NCBI RefSeq assembly: GCF_001723175.1
Contig: NC_064650.1
Coordinates: 4,588,001 to 4,652,000 of the forward strand
Length of the DNA stretch: 64,000 nucleotides
DNA from: Penicillium oxalicum
Lineage: Eukaryota; Ascomycota; Eurotiomycetes; Eurotiales; Aspergillaceae
Direction of reading: 5' to 3'
Part shown: positions 9,887 to 22,400 of the stretch, one piece after another
Layout of the letters: each line of letters starts with the position of its first letter
Position numbering within the stretch: position 1 is the stretch's first letter
Position numbers and translations under genes: made by a program
The notes under the pieces: generated by a model
What the model was told of the DNA's origin: nothing
The model's input: only the letters and a program-made list of their open reading frames with translations
Databases searched by the model: none

Positions 9887-12800
9887 ATGATGTCCACATT
9901 AGACAATGTACACACTACTTCAGATGGACAGGGGCCAGTCACGTCTCTCGCCTTACAGAGGCTTGCAACTCATCGGCTTACTATTCTTTCTGCCGTGATT
10001 CCAGCCGCCTCTTCGGGACCGAGACTTGTACCTGCATCTTCGACAGGCTCGAATGAAAGGATGCTATAGACACCTGGTATCCATCTCATCGGGGGGGGGC
10101 CTTCCCTTCCGCTTCGATTGAACATCTTCCTCGAATATGATCCCCCCTCTGATTCATGCTTACCTCCAAGGTTCTATAGATAGCCCGGGAGCCATGGCCC
10201 GTCATCCGGTCATGGTTAGGCTCAACTTCTTAAATTCAACCGGAGCCCACTCAGCGCAAGCGCCCAGCCCCATCGATCGAGGGGCACATGACCCCCTTCA
10301 ATTTTTCCTTCCCCCCACCATCCCCCACGTTCTAGATTCTCTGCCAGAGTCCGCACCCCTGGCCGTCAGCATAATCAATAATGCTGATAATGGGCATTAT
10401 TTGGAAATTCCTCCTTGGAGGAACTCTAAAGCTAACCTAAATCATGAGAATACTTGCGACGCCATGCAGTAGTGTGCTTCATTACATTTCCTGCCTGGGA
10501 CCGACCGGTGGACGGGTGCTTCCAGACAATCCATGATTCCTCATTCATGGAAAAAATAGCAACTCGAGGCCGGAAAAATTATTGCCATCCAATCTTTGGA
10601 TCAAGTGGTCAATCGAGGAGAAAAAACCAGCGTCGGTATGAACAACGTGTCTGGGGGATTTGATTCCAGATTGTCTCTCGTGGAGGGTAGGCTCGTTGAA
10701 TCGGGAGTACAAACTCTTGTGAGCGGGTCCAATCCTTTACGGTTCGCTTCTATGGGCTCACGACTCGTCCAGGCCATAGTCCAAAGACTCCATACACAGT
10801 AGCGTCTCGTGTAACATCACAATGGATGTGCACTGTACTGTAGTTGTGCATGCCGGGGTATGTTCCAATCTGCAGACGGTAAAATTGACGGATAATCTTC
10901 TCCCGGGGGAGAGCAAAGACGAGTTTCATGCGGGCGTACATCGACTTCTACTTGACGGCGAGGGGACGGGACTGGCCGACCGTTATTCGGCAACGGAGAA
11001 AAGATGCCCGCCTGGACAGCAGCTGGTCTGGAGTGCCAGGGAAAAGAAGACCTTTTTCTGACGATACCACGCCGACAGCCGGCTTATCTGGAGATTATCA
11101 TAACTTGACTCGGTCAGATTCTATTGAGCGCATCGGGACACACATGCTGAACTTCCCATTCTCCAATTTAACTCGGCAAAGTCACCACACCAGACATCGG
11201 TCTGCCCGGTTCAGAGGACAGGGATTGGAACGGTAACGAAGACACTCGAATCAATTAATATCAGTCCAAGTTATCTTTGACCGCTATCTCAAGATGTGCA
11301 TGCTCTACAGTATGCGCAGGGAGAACTCAGCATGACCCTCTCCCTCCGCGGACCGGGTGGAGGGTCTGGGCGGTATGAGCAGTACTGTAGTATCTCACCC
11401 ATCAAGTTCATGATCTATGGGAGCCCGGGCCGTAGTATTGCCGCTCCGAATCATGAGTATTGCCGAGTTATGTTGCGTGTCACCTGGTAGTGGATCTGGA
11501 AGGATAGTATCCCGTAGATCGGACCCCCTTAGCCTGGGAAGGAACAAGGTCATGTGCAGTAGGCGATCACGCGCAACGCAGAGATTTTCTCTTTTTATTA
11601 TCATTTTCCTATTTTAATGGATCCGCATCACAGAATTGTCAAGCAAATCTATTGATATTTGATGTGGCCGATCTGTGGGACCCTTTGCTGGGCCCGCAGG
11701 TTCAAACACGCATGCTTCCCGGCTCACATGCCATCCACGAGAGGGGAGGGCACGTCACTATGTCGACTGGGCCCTACGACAGTACAGTACTAAGCGATTG
11801 CTGTACAACGAAGTCGTGGTGAATCACTGACAATATAGGTATCGTAGAAAAAGCTGTATTCGATGATCAAAATACCAACCAAGCTGCGAGAGGGTTGAGT
11901 TGAAAATGAGTAATGTCTACTGTAAGAGCAAAGGTCCATCCATAGTGATCACATGTCACTGTGAATTGCATGCGGCGGAGATGCAGCCAGGCCTCGCCCC
12001 CCCTTGGCGGGCCCTCCAGCTTGGCAGTGCGGTGCCGATTCCACACTTTGGAACGTGCGGTTTGTGCGGGTACGCTTGATAGGAAGCTGACTCCTCCACT
12101 CCCGCCCCTCGCTTCACCTTCCATGTCTGGCTCGCCGACCAGTTCTCAGGAGGACGGGACCGTCCGTGCTGGATGCTCCCCCCGGATGATCAGTCGTCGC
12201 TTAACCTTGGCTTTGTGGCCACGGTCCGTGGTAAAAGAAAAAGAAAAAGAAAAAGTGCGTCAAGCACTGCCGTCTGGTATAGATGTACATTGCTGTTGCC
12301 ATGTTTTGTATGATCATGGGTGTACTTTGTACTTTTCCGTTTCTTGTGACCAAGAAACTTGATTCCTTCCTCCTATGATGATGCTTGAATTACCCGCGCC
12401 CTGGATGATTTCAAGCAATTTGATCACAGCACCGTGATTGGCAAGGACTTTTCAGACCTCGCACGGGACACGACAATAGTGGTGTATCAGCATATCTCTG
12501 TTGGCTCGAAGACCGATGTCTTTCTCGTGTAGGCCACGAGGGAGAGAGACCACTTCTCTGATCCATGACCTCGGATGCAAAGAAAAAGAAAAAAGGGAGA
12601 ACGAAGATGATGACAACGACCACGATCTCTCATACTGAGACGCAAGACTGCTTTCGTCGTCTGAATTGAAGTTCAACTTCGACAGAGCCGCGTCTAGGTG
12701 GATCCTCGAGGGAAAAAGAGAAACCTTGACCCGACCTTCTCAATGGACACCCATGGATCTCCCCGGGCTATGAACGAACTGGTCAGAGCAGGTTCCAACC

Positions 12801-13941
12801 TACCACGCTCCGAGAGTATGACGAAATCGTGTCCCCAGGACTCGGCCCGGTAGTTTGGAGGGATAGCTTAAGGGTGACCCGAGTCCCCGAGAAAAAAAAG
12901 AATAAATCTAAAATGAAATTAGAAACTTGTCCAAATAGAGGAATCTGAAACTGTTCCCCATTAGTATGAGATGAAACGGACATGTCCCTGGGGACTTGGT
13001 CAGACTTGGCAATGAACCTTTTCTTGTCCGTGACGTATCATCTTTCATGTGGAGTATATATCCATTCAATGGAGCCTCGCCCTGGATCGAATTGTCCCCA
13101 GGACGGGTGTGATAAAATAATGTACATGAATTCCGGCCCTCCCATCTCGGTGTGATCCTTTGCATAATTCGGATGTTTCTCAGAATATCAATAGGACTGA
13201 ACCACTAGATGGCTCCTAATATCCACGCCACTGGAACTGTTTGCTGTTGATGAGGCTAAAGGTACATATCAGGGCTAGCCAAGGTACCTGCTGGGTAGCG
13301 GCTGCATGGTCTTGGGTCCTTCGTAAAGCTGGGCTTGGTGCCAACAAGAGATGGTCGGATTTCCTCCCGCTGGGCTCTCCGTAGTTACTGGAGTGAGGGT
13401 AGGGAGGGTCACGGGTCCGTCCAAGTCCAGTCTTTCCCATGCTGGATAGGTATAGAGCTTCCATCCATCTGGAATCTGCTCCAGTGCTTCCACTTCCAAG
13501 CATAAAGTCCCCACAGTAGCTCTGCACGTGTTTCTACTCCCGAGATTGATCTCTGCTGTTTCTATATTTGTACAGTCCTTCCATCTACCCTCCTTCGTTG
13601 CATTCCGCTGCTGCAATTGATCCATTGAAACTCTTCTCCCTGCCATCGCATCCGTCAATTCTTGCAGATTCCCTCAAGGCTTCATGTTTGAAGTTCACTT
13701 TCCCTGAAAGCAAAAACATGCCCCCACGTCCTCATCCATCGGTATCGGAGGGTGTGTGAATCAATACAAGACATCGGGCGCTGATCCCCTTCCATCATGC
13801 CATAGCCTGGTATCAGGACTGGAGGGTGTGATTCCATTCTAGTTGAAATAACCTTGAAGTACCGAATACCAAATATCGAATCTGTTTATTGTCAGCGAGG
13901 AGCCTGGTCTCAGTTATGTGAGAGGATAGCTTCTCAGGTCC

Positions 13942-14006
13942 AGGCCTTATAATTACTCGCGGCGAGCTGGCTTTTTGGACTCGACTCGCGAGTAATTGCA
14001 AGGCCT
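13942..14006. repeat. 65-bp imperfect inverted repeat
   Basis: Arms read inward as AGGCCTT, 3 nt, ATTACTCGCG, 1 nt, CGAG, then a loop of about 13 nt, and outward as CTCG, 3 nt, CGCGAGTAAT, 3 nt, AAGGCCT. The three stem blocks (7, 10 and 4 bp) pair perfectly and the interruptions are nearly symmetric. It lies about 240 bp upstream of the broken phosphotransferase gene. It may be the tip of a small non-autonomous element; no target-site duplication was identified. Confidence 0.7.
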
Positions 14007-14243
14007 AGACAGGATTGCTATTGAGTTTACTAGCAACATCACTTTCGCGCTGAGAACACTCCCGCTGGATTTTAGGGCAAACCGTAGCTCATTCTCCACC
14101 TTGACCAACTAGTTGGATGATAGGTCATGGTACCCGAGTATCTATAAGAATGATTTGATGTTTACGCGGATCAACATATCAGGGGAGCTCACACGGGTCA
14201 TAGTAAATGGGTTCTGAGGGAGAATGGATACTGCGGAGGGGGA

Positions 14244-14885
14244 ATGCGTTGTGAGGGAAAATGGCCGTTTGAATTATTCTCCTTGCTTGAGGGCTCACGG
14301 GCTATACTCGACTCCTACCTCGCAATGATAGCCAGCGGCGAGATTGATCCTTGTTTTCCGTTAGACATCTACCTCATCTTTTGATTACGCCAGGATATTG
14401 CGAGGATTCTCTTGGAGAATATGCCACAGGGGGAGCAATTTTTTCTTAAGCACCCGGATGACAAGGGTGATCATATTCTGGTTAACGACTCTTTCGACAT
14501 ACTAGGAGTCATAGACTGGGAATGGACTCGAACGGTCCCTAAGGCTGAGGCGTTCTGTTCGCCGTGCATGATGTGGCCGGTAGCCGACTTCTACAACGGC
14601 TCTAATGAGGTAGCCGCGGATGAATTGCATCTAGCTGCTATCTTCATGGAGAAGGGTCACGAGGATCTTGCCAATCTCGTCCTCAATGGCAGGAAGGCTC
14701 AGAGATTTCTCTTTGGTCTTGGACTTGAGAGCTCCTTTCTACATATAGAGACAATTCCGCGGCTGTTCAAGGGACTTCAGCGGGCCTTCGACTTGGAAGA
14801 TGAGGAGTGGGAGACTTGGAAGAGTAAGGCCCTCAAGAGATGGAAAGATGATGAGATAGTTCTCAAGCTGTTGGCGCAAGAATAG
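14244..14885 (+). pseudogene. Broken aminoglycoside-phosphotransferase-like (APH family) gene
   Basis: One frame carries a fungal APH/choline-kinase-like sequence. The upstream part (14244-14381) contains WPFELFSLLEGSRAI and EIDPCFPLDIYL; an in-frame TGA at 14382-14384 interrupts it; the same frame then continues for 157 codons from the ATG at 14412. The downstream part holds the catalytic-loop-like HPDDKGDHILVN and the metal-binding-like GVIDWEW. The in-frame stop sits where related proteins have a conserved basic residue, so a CGA to TGA change is a likely cause. No N-terminal nucleotide-binding lobe was found upstream, so the gene is both truncated and interrupted. An intron ending at the CAG just before GATATT could remove the stop, but no good matching donor was seen. 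Confidence 0.6.
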
Positions 14886-14983
14886 TTAGGGAGTAGAAGG
14901 ATCTATAAGATACGGGTGTATTCTAAACTAATCGTTAGGGAGTCCAAGTCTGTCTATCTTCCCTTCTCTATGTATCATTTCCT

Positions 14984-15041
14984 GTAGGTTATATAACCTA
15001 GGGGTCCTAGGCGTAGGTTAGATGACCTTAGGGTCCTGAGG
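14984..15041 (+). repeat. Two tandem ~29-bp imperfect repeats
   Basis: Two consecutive units begin GTAGGTTATATAACC and GTAGGTTAGATGACC and share the TAGGGGTCCTAGG / TTAGGGTCCTGAGG tail. The unit contains the near-palindrome GGTTATATAACC. They lie between the two gene remnants. Confidence 0.7.
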
Positions 15042-15066
15042 ACTACTGGGGGTTTTAGGACCATCA

Positions 15067-15741
15067 TTGATCCTGTGTAGGCTTCACCTGGCTGGTCTAG
15101 GTGTGTGCCGTAACAACGGGCCCGTTAGTCTGGACAGCCAGTCTATAGGATTCCTCACCTTCCTCTCGATCTACATTCTTTACCCCCGTCTTTACGACTC
15201 TACACGTACCCACAAGTCAATCACGAAGAATGAGTGGGTTCTCTGGATTGATTCGATTCTGATCCCAGCTCTTACTCAAATTTATCCCGCCACGATAATA
15301 CAAGAATTCCCTCCTAGCGCTACTCACATCAGTCTCAACGCAACCGCTGCATCTGTCGAATATCATGTAGGGAGCAGGGAACGTACTACGTATCCGCAGG
15401 ACTTCCACTACTTTCTCCCACCTGCAGGACTCGCTACCTTATATGATGAGATATCTCGGCGTATCCAGGAGCCCGGTATCATTCAGTTAAACCCCGGCCA
15501 GCCTTTGAGTTTTAGAATATTGACTTCATGGGCAAATTGCTATTCTGAAGATGGAAGACTGGATACTTCATCTGTTCCTTCTCTAACTCCACGTCAATTG
15601 GAATGGCAATTTTGTCATTCTACAAGCTCGATCAATCCCATTCTGTTTGAACAAATGCAGAATTTTCCAGGGCACGATTGTGTTTTCTTGTGTATAGGTA
15701 CATATTTACACATCCATCTAGCTTGGTACGACCCGGGGTAA
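15067..15741 (+). pseudogene. Remnant of a lineage-specific fungal protein of unknown function
   Basis: An open frame of 224 codons with no ATG near its start; the only methionine is close to the end. It therefore looks like an internal exon or a decayed gene. The central part (IDSILIPALTQIYPATIIQ, then DFHYFLPPAGLATLYDEI and RRIQEPGI) resembles, from memory, a repetitive family of uncharacterised proteins common in Aspergillus and Penicillium accessory regions. The frame ends soon after a possible GTATAG/GTACAT donor zone, but no downstream exon could be joined with confidence. No function can be given. Confidence 0.35.
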
Positions 15742-16970
15742 GCTATTCTCAAGTCAATCTCAGAGCTAGAGGTTTCCCTACGTTAGATTTGAGCCTTGCC
15801 TTTAGTGACGGGTAGGTGTTGAAGAGAAGAAGCATACCTGGTTCAAATGAGCGGATAGGCAGGGGAAATTCATATACCTGAGTATTCTCCAGCGGAGAGC
15901 ACCCAAATATAGCATTGCTCTCAACCAGGAACGGCGGAAACGAAACTCTGTTGTTTTGAGTTTGAGCAACGGCAGTCTAAGAAATGTAGAGGCATTGTAA
16001 CCTATTCCTGGGCAGAGGCTCCTTAAGTTGCACCTGTCGACTATTATATGCTCAGGATCAAAGTCTGTGGATAGTATTGATTCAGCGTTGCACTTTAAAT
16101 ACGCAGCAGCCACTTACCCCCTCACGTATACGGGACACTCTGGAAACTTTCCGATTTTAACCCCAAGAGCGAATTACGCTGAAGAACAACCTTAATCACA
16201 GTGTCCGTTTATGTACCTTCTCTCCCGCCATGTCCGGGGATGTATGGATTTCAGCCTAGGTATTGTATGGCCTCTACCCTATTCCGTACCTGGTACCTAT
16301 CTAGTCTGGAACCAGCTCCACTACGTGAAGCTACCTAAGTTACGCATTTGAATAGCACAAATTATATCCAGAAGGATATCTAGATGGAAAGGATGACAAA
16401 AACACAAGTGTGGTCCCAAAGGGCGCATGTGGGAAGGCATGCGGGACCAACCGTCTATAGACACCGTTGCAGGACAAACCATCCTGATTTTCAGCGAGCC
16501 ATTTGGAGGTAAGCGGTGCCCGATACTACGCACTCTGCGAAAGAGGGCATTAGAACCGGGGTGCCCGGCCCAATTACGTGGCAAAGGGGCCCGAGATGAA
16601 GCGGTGTTAGGCTTGAAACAGTAGTTCTTGGAAACCCATATCTGATCAAGTACGGCTCTGGGCGTGGACCCGAGATTCAACTCCTCTGCTGGACTCATTC
16701 GGTCTGAATGACGTTATTTCATGCACACACATACAGCATCAGCACTGATATTCAACAACGACAAAAGAAAATTTCGAGAAAGCTTCGGCCCTGATGCGTT
16801 CTGCGTATAATCTACAGGAAATCACAGGGAATGCAAACAAGATAGAACACAGGGCAGATCAGATTTCCAATCGAATCCCAATACAGAAAGGGGTGGGTGA
16901 ATGTGGTTTTTGTTTCCCAACTCGGACGGGCTAGTGCTTATGAATCCGAAACCGGCGCACGGTGATGCCC
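15742..16970. other. Gene-poor intergenic region
   Basis: 1.2 kb between the remnant at 15.1-15.7 kb and the stop codon of the DUF3429 gene. It holds short open frames on both strands without family resemblance. The last ~250 bp probably include the 3' UTR of the DUF3429 gene. Confidence 0.45.
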
Positions 16971-18150
16971 TTACTCGTCAGCGGCGAGCTCACCCTTGCG
17001 GCGAGCCTCGGCCTCCTCCTTCTCCTTCTTCTGGAGGAACATCAAGGCGTTGATCTTGTCCTTGATGGTGTGCTCAGAGACAATGTTTTGCTGGATCTGC
17101 TCACGGCCGATGAGAGTGGCGACAATGCTGGCGCCAACCACAAAGGTCAGGACGAAGCGGTACATGCCGTACCAGTGAGGGGCACGGCCGGTCGCAGCAG
17201 CGCGAGCGTCGTTGTAGTAGAGGAAAGTGAAGGCCAAGAACTGGCTGATCAAGGCGTACTCCACAGGGAGGAGCAGAGTGGGCCAGGCGACAGCCGGGGC
17301 GATGACACCGGCGGCGTAACGGCGGTAGCCGAACTTGCCGCCGTAGCCAGCCCACTCAAGACCCCAGTGAACCGCACCGAGGAAAGACAGAATCTGTGGC
17401 GCGCAGCAAGTATCATAGGTTAGCGACATTGTTGTCAAGTTCAATGGCTTACAAAACACGTTTTGCCCAATTAGAAGCGAGGAGAACTTACGACGGCGCC
17501 GAAGCCAACCTGGATAGGCTCGAGCATGTGCAGCATGAGCTCAGCGCTCTGGCCCGAGAAGATCAAGCCCTCACCGAGAGTAGCGGCCCGGTTAATCTCC
17601 CAAGAGAGATAGACGGTCTGGAGAGAGGTCGCAAGGTAAGGCAGGACACCCGCCATACCGAGCGCCATAGCCTCCTTGGGGACACCCTTCAAGCTGAAGG
17701 TCTCGCCAATCACTTTCTGTAGGAGACACGGGCATTAGAACTGTCCAAAAGATTCCCCCGCGCCGAGGTTTGAGTTGAAATGAGTGCACATACAGCCTCG
17801 GCCTTCATACCGGCCATCATATCAATTTCCTCATCGTCCTGTCTCCGCGCAATAGCCGATGCTTGTTAGCCATTGGACCATTGAAAGCTCCGTACGATTT
17901 CTCTATTGATCTAGAGCCCGCTCTGGGTTCTCACCTTGGCCGAGGATGACGCATGGCGAATGAGAGCGGTGGTGACGGGCTTGTGAGCAGCGAGGGCGAA
18001 GTTGGGCTTGACAGCCGGACGAACGGCACGGGCAGACGAGGTCAGCTGGGCCTTGAAGATAGGGTTGCCCAAGACAGAGCGAGCCACAGAGGCATTGGAG
18101 CCCGAGACAGCCCGGAGCACGGAGCGGGCGGCGGTAGCGCGGTACAGCAT
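16971..18150 (-). CDS. Mitochondrial DUF3429 (TMEM69-like) membrane protein
   Basis: Predicted inner mitochondrial membrane protein of unknown function. Exons in order of transcription: 18150-17935, 17838-17794, 17716-17492 and 17393-16971, giving 302 residues; donors GTGAGA, GTATGT and GTAAGT, all junctions in frame. The first ~70 residues are Arg/Ala/Ser-rich without acidic residues, a typical mitochondrial import signal. The DUF3429 core starts near residue 95 (GVPKEAMALGMAGVLPYLA) and contains about five hydrophobic segments, including AVHWGLEWAGYGG, a family hallmark. The C-terminus is a charged Lys/Glu helix. Mammalian relatives are called TMEM69. The 45-nt exon 2 is very short. A 5' UTR intron is possible just upstream of the start. 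Confidence 0.85.
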
Positions 18151-19464
18151 GTCGGAGGAAGATACTGCATGTCACATTCAAAGATCAGTCAGGTACGTAG
18201 TCTTGCGGGCCAGCAGCAGACCTCGGATACAGCGATGCTAAAGCGCCCGCCCAATTGGAGGGATACTAACATTTAGCGGAGTTGACTGAGTGGAGATTAG
18301 GGGTATTCACCCAGGTTTGGACTCGAGAGCGAGGTTGACGAGGCCGTGCGGTTCCGGAACGAAGCAATTCAAGAATATCTCGAAATGAGGTGATCAAAAG
18401 GTGAGGTGTGGTTGGCAGGCGAACCACAGCGACCCGAGCCGCAGTTACGGCCTCAGGCTAGCACAAGCTAGAGAATGACTCGGGACGAGCACAGCATCGA
18501 CGACAAGCACGTGACAAGCCCGGTTTCAACCCTAGCCAGTCTCCTGCAGACCAGCCACTTTAAGCCGCTTCAAGCCACGGAGGTGGTTGAGTTCTTGCAC
18601 TCATAACAGGGCACCGACGTCACTCTGCGTTGCGAAGGTCCTACTTTGGCGTTTGATGGTCGGAGTATCCACCACAGTAATTCAAAGACACCCTATCGAA
18701 CACAACTTCCCCTGTAGATTCATAAGAATGCGAGAACCAGGAAGTTTTATATGTCAAACGACATCACAAATGTATGGCAGTCTTTCGAGAAAATGTCGTG
18801 GACTCCCCCCCGCCCGTTCAGTTCCACTGATAGTCTGCGAGTTGTGAGACGGTTATCGATAGCGCTGTATTTCTCCCCCCGTAAATACCGGCTTCGTAGC
18901 TTGCGCGGGGCCAGCTCAGCCGCCAAAACAGACCGACGGCTGGACTGCATGCGTAACCGGTTAGGTAACAACAGCAGGACAGTACCGTGATCTTCAATCT
19001 CTCAGAGGGTCTACGCAATTGGGCAGCCCCCAAAACCCAACACTTGTCCGACCATCACTCAACCTCCTTTGTGATTCTTCCGTAAACGAAACAGTCCCTT
19101 TCTTTTCCTTTGCTCACCACCACCCACTCGAGCTCTCTATTACATCGGCTACTCGTCTCAGACGTGGTGCCTTCCGCCTCGGTATCGCGGGCTGCTCCGT
19201 CGAAGTTGAATGGCGTGAATAACGACCCCGTTTAACTCCCCAACCTGTAAGCACACCCGCTGTCGCGTGCGAACGATCTCTCTATCAAGCAGGCCCTACT
19301 TGTTTGAAATTTTCGATCCCCCATTGCTAACCTCATGGAACTGTGACAGCGCTCAATCCCCCTCGCTATTGATGACGACCCCCACCATCACCCAACTTCG
19401 TCACTGATCCAGACGGTCCAGCCTTGACTTACCCGGATCGGACAACCGGCCAACAACCGCAGCC
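18151..19464. promoter_or_regulatory. Divergent intergenic region between DUF3429 gene and vps13
   Basis: 1.3 kb between two divergent start codons. The part next to vps13 is pyrimidine-rich and carries a probable 5' UTR intron. No distinct operator sequence was recognised. Confidence 0.45.
19247..19349 (+). other. Probable 5' UTR intron of vps13
   Basis: Donor GTAAGC at 19247, branch-site-like GCTAACC near 19326 and acceptor GACAG ending at 19349 give a 103-bp intron about 115 bp before the vps13 start codon. The branch-to-acceptor spacing is normal for fungal introns. Inferred from signals only. Confidence 0.55.
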
Positions 19465-22400
19465 ATGTTGGAGGGTGTTGTTGCTAATCTACTCAATCGC
19501 TTTCTGGGTATCTATGTCAAGAATTTCGATGCGAAACAGTTGAACATCGGTATATGGTCCGGTGACGTGAAATTGCGCAATCTCGAACTTCGCCGTGAAG
19601 CACTCGATCAGCTGCACCTGCCCCTGAATGTGGTCGAGGGCCATGTCGGACAACTCACATTATCAATTCCGTGGTCCAACCTAAGAGGCAAGCCCGTCAA
19701 GGTGGATATTGAGGATGTCTTCCTGCTGGCTGCGCCAAAGGAGGATGCGGATTACGATGCGGAAGAGGAGGACAAGCGCGCACATGCGCTGAAGATGGAC
19801 AAGGTAGAGAGCGCCGAGCTGATTCGTGAGCGGAACGAAGAAGGCATGAGCCAGGAAGAGCAGCGACGAAATCAAAGCTTTACCCAGAGCATGGTTACTG
19901 CGGTGGTAGACAACTTGCAGGTTTCCATCAGGAACGTCCATATCCGCTACGAAGATTCAATCGCTTCGCCTGGGCATCCGTTCGCGGTGGGGTTGACACT
20001 GAAAGAGCTAAGCGCCGTCAGCACCGACTCAGACTGGCGTCCAACTTTCATCCAGTCTACGTCGGACACCACCCACAAGTTGGCTACGCTCGGGGCTCTT
20101 GCTGTGTACTGGAACACGGATGCCACGCTTTTGGGCACTGGCCGTGGCTCTGATATTGGCGCCGATGCCCAAGGTATCACTCACGATGATTTGATGAATA
20201 AATTACGCGACTCCATTGACAACGGCGACGCCCATCAGTACATGCTTCGTCCCGTTAGTGGCCGCGCGGGTCTGGAGATGGACAAGTCCGGAAAGCATGA
20301 CCGTCCAGCCATGAAAGCCCGACTTCTGTTCGATGAGCTCGGCTTCGTACTAGATGACAACCAATACCGCGATGCCTTGATGCTAGTCGATTTGTTCCAC
20401 TATTTCATCCGCCACCAAGAATACAGACGCTACCAGCCCAAATCCTCCGTCAAAGAAGACCCTCGTGCGTGGTTAAAATTTGCCGGCCAGGCTGTTCTCA
20501 GCAAAATTCATGATCGCAATCGACGGCGAAGCTGGGAGTACATCAAAGAGCGCCGAGATGATCGGATATCGTATATCAAGCTGTTCAAGAAAAAGAAGCG
20601 AGAGGAAGCACTTACGGCAGAAGAAACGAAGGAGCTCAATCGAATCGAATACAAGCTCAGCTACGAGGACATTCGGTTCTGGCGGTCTCTCGCACGTAAC
20701 CAGCTCCGCAAGGAAAAGGTGGGTGTAAAGAAGCCGGCCCAACAACAATCGTGGTCACAGTGGATCTGGGGCAGTAAGCCAGCCGAGTCCGAGGAGGTCG
20801 CCATGACAGATGAACAGCGACAGGAACTCTATAACGCCATTGATTGGGACGAGAAACGAGCGCTCGCCGAGAGCGTCGACGTACCCCGTGAATGGGTGAA
20901 ACTCCAGGTTAACTGGAGTTTGCGGGCTGGTAGCTTCACCCTGAAACAAGATCCCCATGGCGCCAACAACGAGGTCATGAAGATTGTATTTGACAACTTC
21001 CGAGCCAAAGCTCTGCAGCGTCCAGACTCGTACCTCCTTGACCTCGATCTGGGAGGTCTGAAGATGTATGACGGAACTACGCCTGGTACTCTTTACCCAA
21101 AGATCGTAAAAGTCAAGGATTCACTCCCAGAGGCCGATAAAGAGCAGCAATCAGGCCCGGATGACGATGAACTTGTCTCAGAGGCGGGCGTGGACGACTT
21201 TATGGATGAAGACAGCCTGTTTCACCTGCAACTGGAGAAAAACCCGCTCGACAGCGATGCAGATACCGCGGTCAAGGTCAAGCTGAAGAGTATTGAAGTC
21301 ATCTACAACCCTCGATTCATTGTGGGCATCGTGAAATTCTTCGAGCCTCCCGAGCGACACATGGAGTCGATCGGCGCACTGCTCGATACTGCAGGAGCTA
21401 CTGTGGAAGGTCTGCGGCAACAGACACGCGCTGGCTTAGAGTTCGCTTTGCAAGAGCACAAGAAGGTCGACGCTCAATTCGACGTTCGCGCTCCTTTAAT
21501 CATTGTCCCTGAGAGTATTACTCAAGAAAGCTCTCTCTGCTTGATTGTTGATGCTGGTCATGCAAGTGTCAACAGCGAGTTGGTTGATCGCAAGGCGATG
21601 AACGACCTGCAAAACAAGCAAAAACGTCAGTATGAAGAGGAAGATTATAAGCAACTCGAGCACTTGTTGTACGACCGATTTATCATCAAACTGGACTCCA
21701 CTCAAGTTCTCATCGGGCCGGGAATAGATGCCACAAAGGCACAACTTACGACTGGGGTCGAGTCAAAAAATTTCCATCTCATTGACCGCATCAATGTGGA
21801 TTTCGTGCTTGAGATGTGCATCGTTCCGAAGGTGACGCAGCTCACTAGAACACGCATTTCGGGATATCTGCCGGAACTTCATGCATCCATGTCAGACACA
21901 AAATACAAGGGCCTCATGAAGCTCATAGACATTGCTATTCCCCATTTCGACGAAGCCAAGGATAGTTCCGCAAAAGAAGAGACAGCTGCTAAGCAATCCA
22001 CTGCGGTTACTCGAGCTCGCTCAGCCTCTTTCCAGCCGTCTGTCCAACGGGACCTTCCTGTGGTCGACGAAGACGAAGACTTAGATACAACGTCGGAGGT
22101 TGACAGTACTCGACAAAGCCTGGATTCAACTATCAATATTCACCGTCGAGATTTTGAGTTCAAGTTCCATGTTGGACGCCTTCGCGGATCGCTATTCCGC
22201 GCGAATTCCGAGGAACCGCAGAATGACAAGCTGCTAGTGGAGTTGGTGGCGGAGGGGTTCGAGCTCGACTTCTATATGCGCCCGTATGATATGATTGCTG
22301 AAGTCGTTTTGAAATCCTTGAGCGTGGACGATTACATCGAGGAAAACCCGGTTCCCGAGTTTAAGCGAATAATCTCCTCTACTGGCTTCGACGCAGATGA

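Larger units (their letters stand above)
7732..14243. other. Gene-poor region upstream of glycerol kinase
   Basis: About 6.5 kb in which no open frame shows a recognisable family, domain or credible exon chain. The first ~500 bp are purine-rich with a GAA microsatellite and a long G-tract, and probably include the glycerol kinase promoter. Further on are scattered G-tracts near 9249, 9850 and 10090, a hairpin at 9854-9886, an AAAAAG repeat near 12235 and a large inverted repeat at 13942-14006. Undetected RNA genes or fast-evolving genes cannot be excluded. Confidence 0.5.

Noticed and set aside
16971..18150. First read as ATP synthase subunit 4
   Set aside because: The import signal is similar in style, but the core matches DUF3429/TMEM69 (AVHWGLEWAGYGG) and not the ATP synthase b-type stalk subunit.
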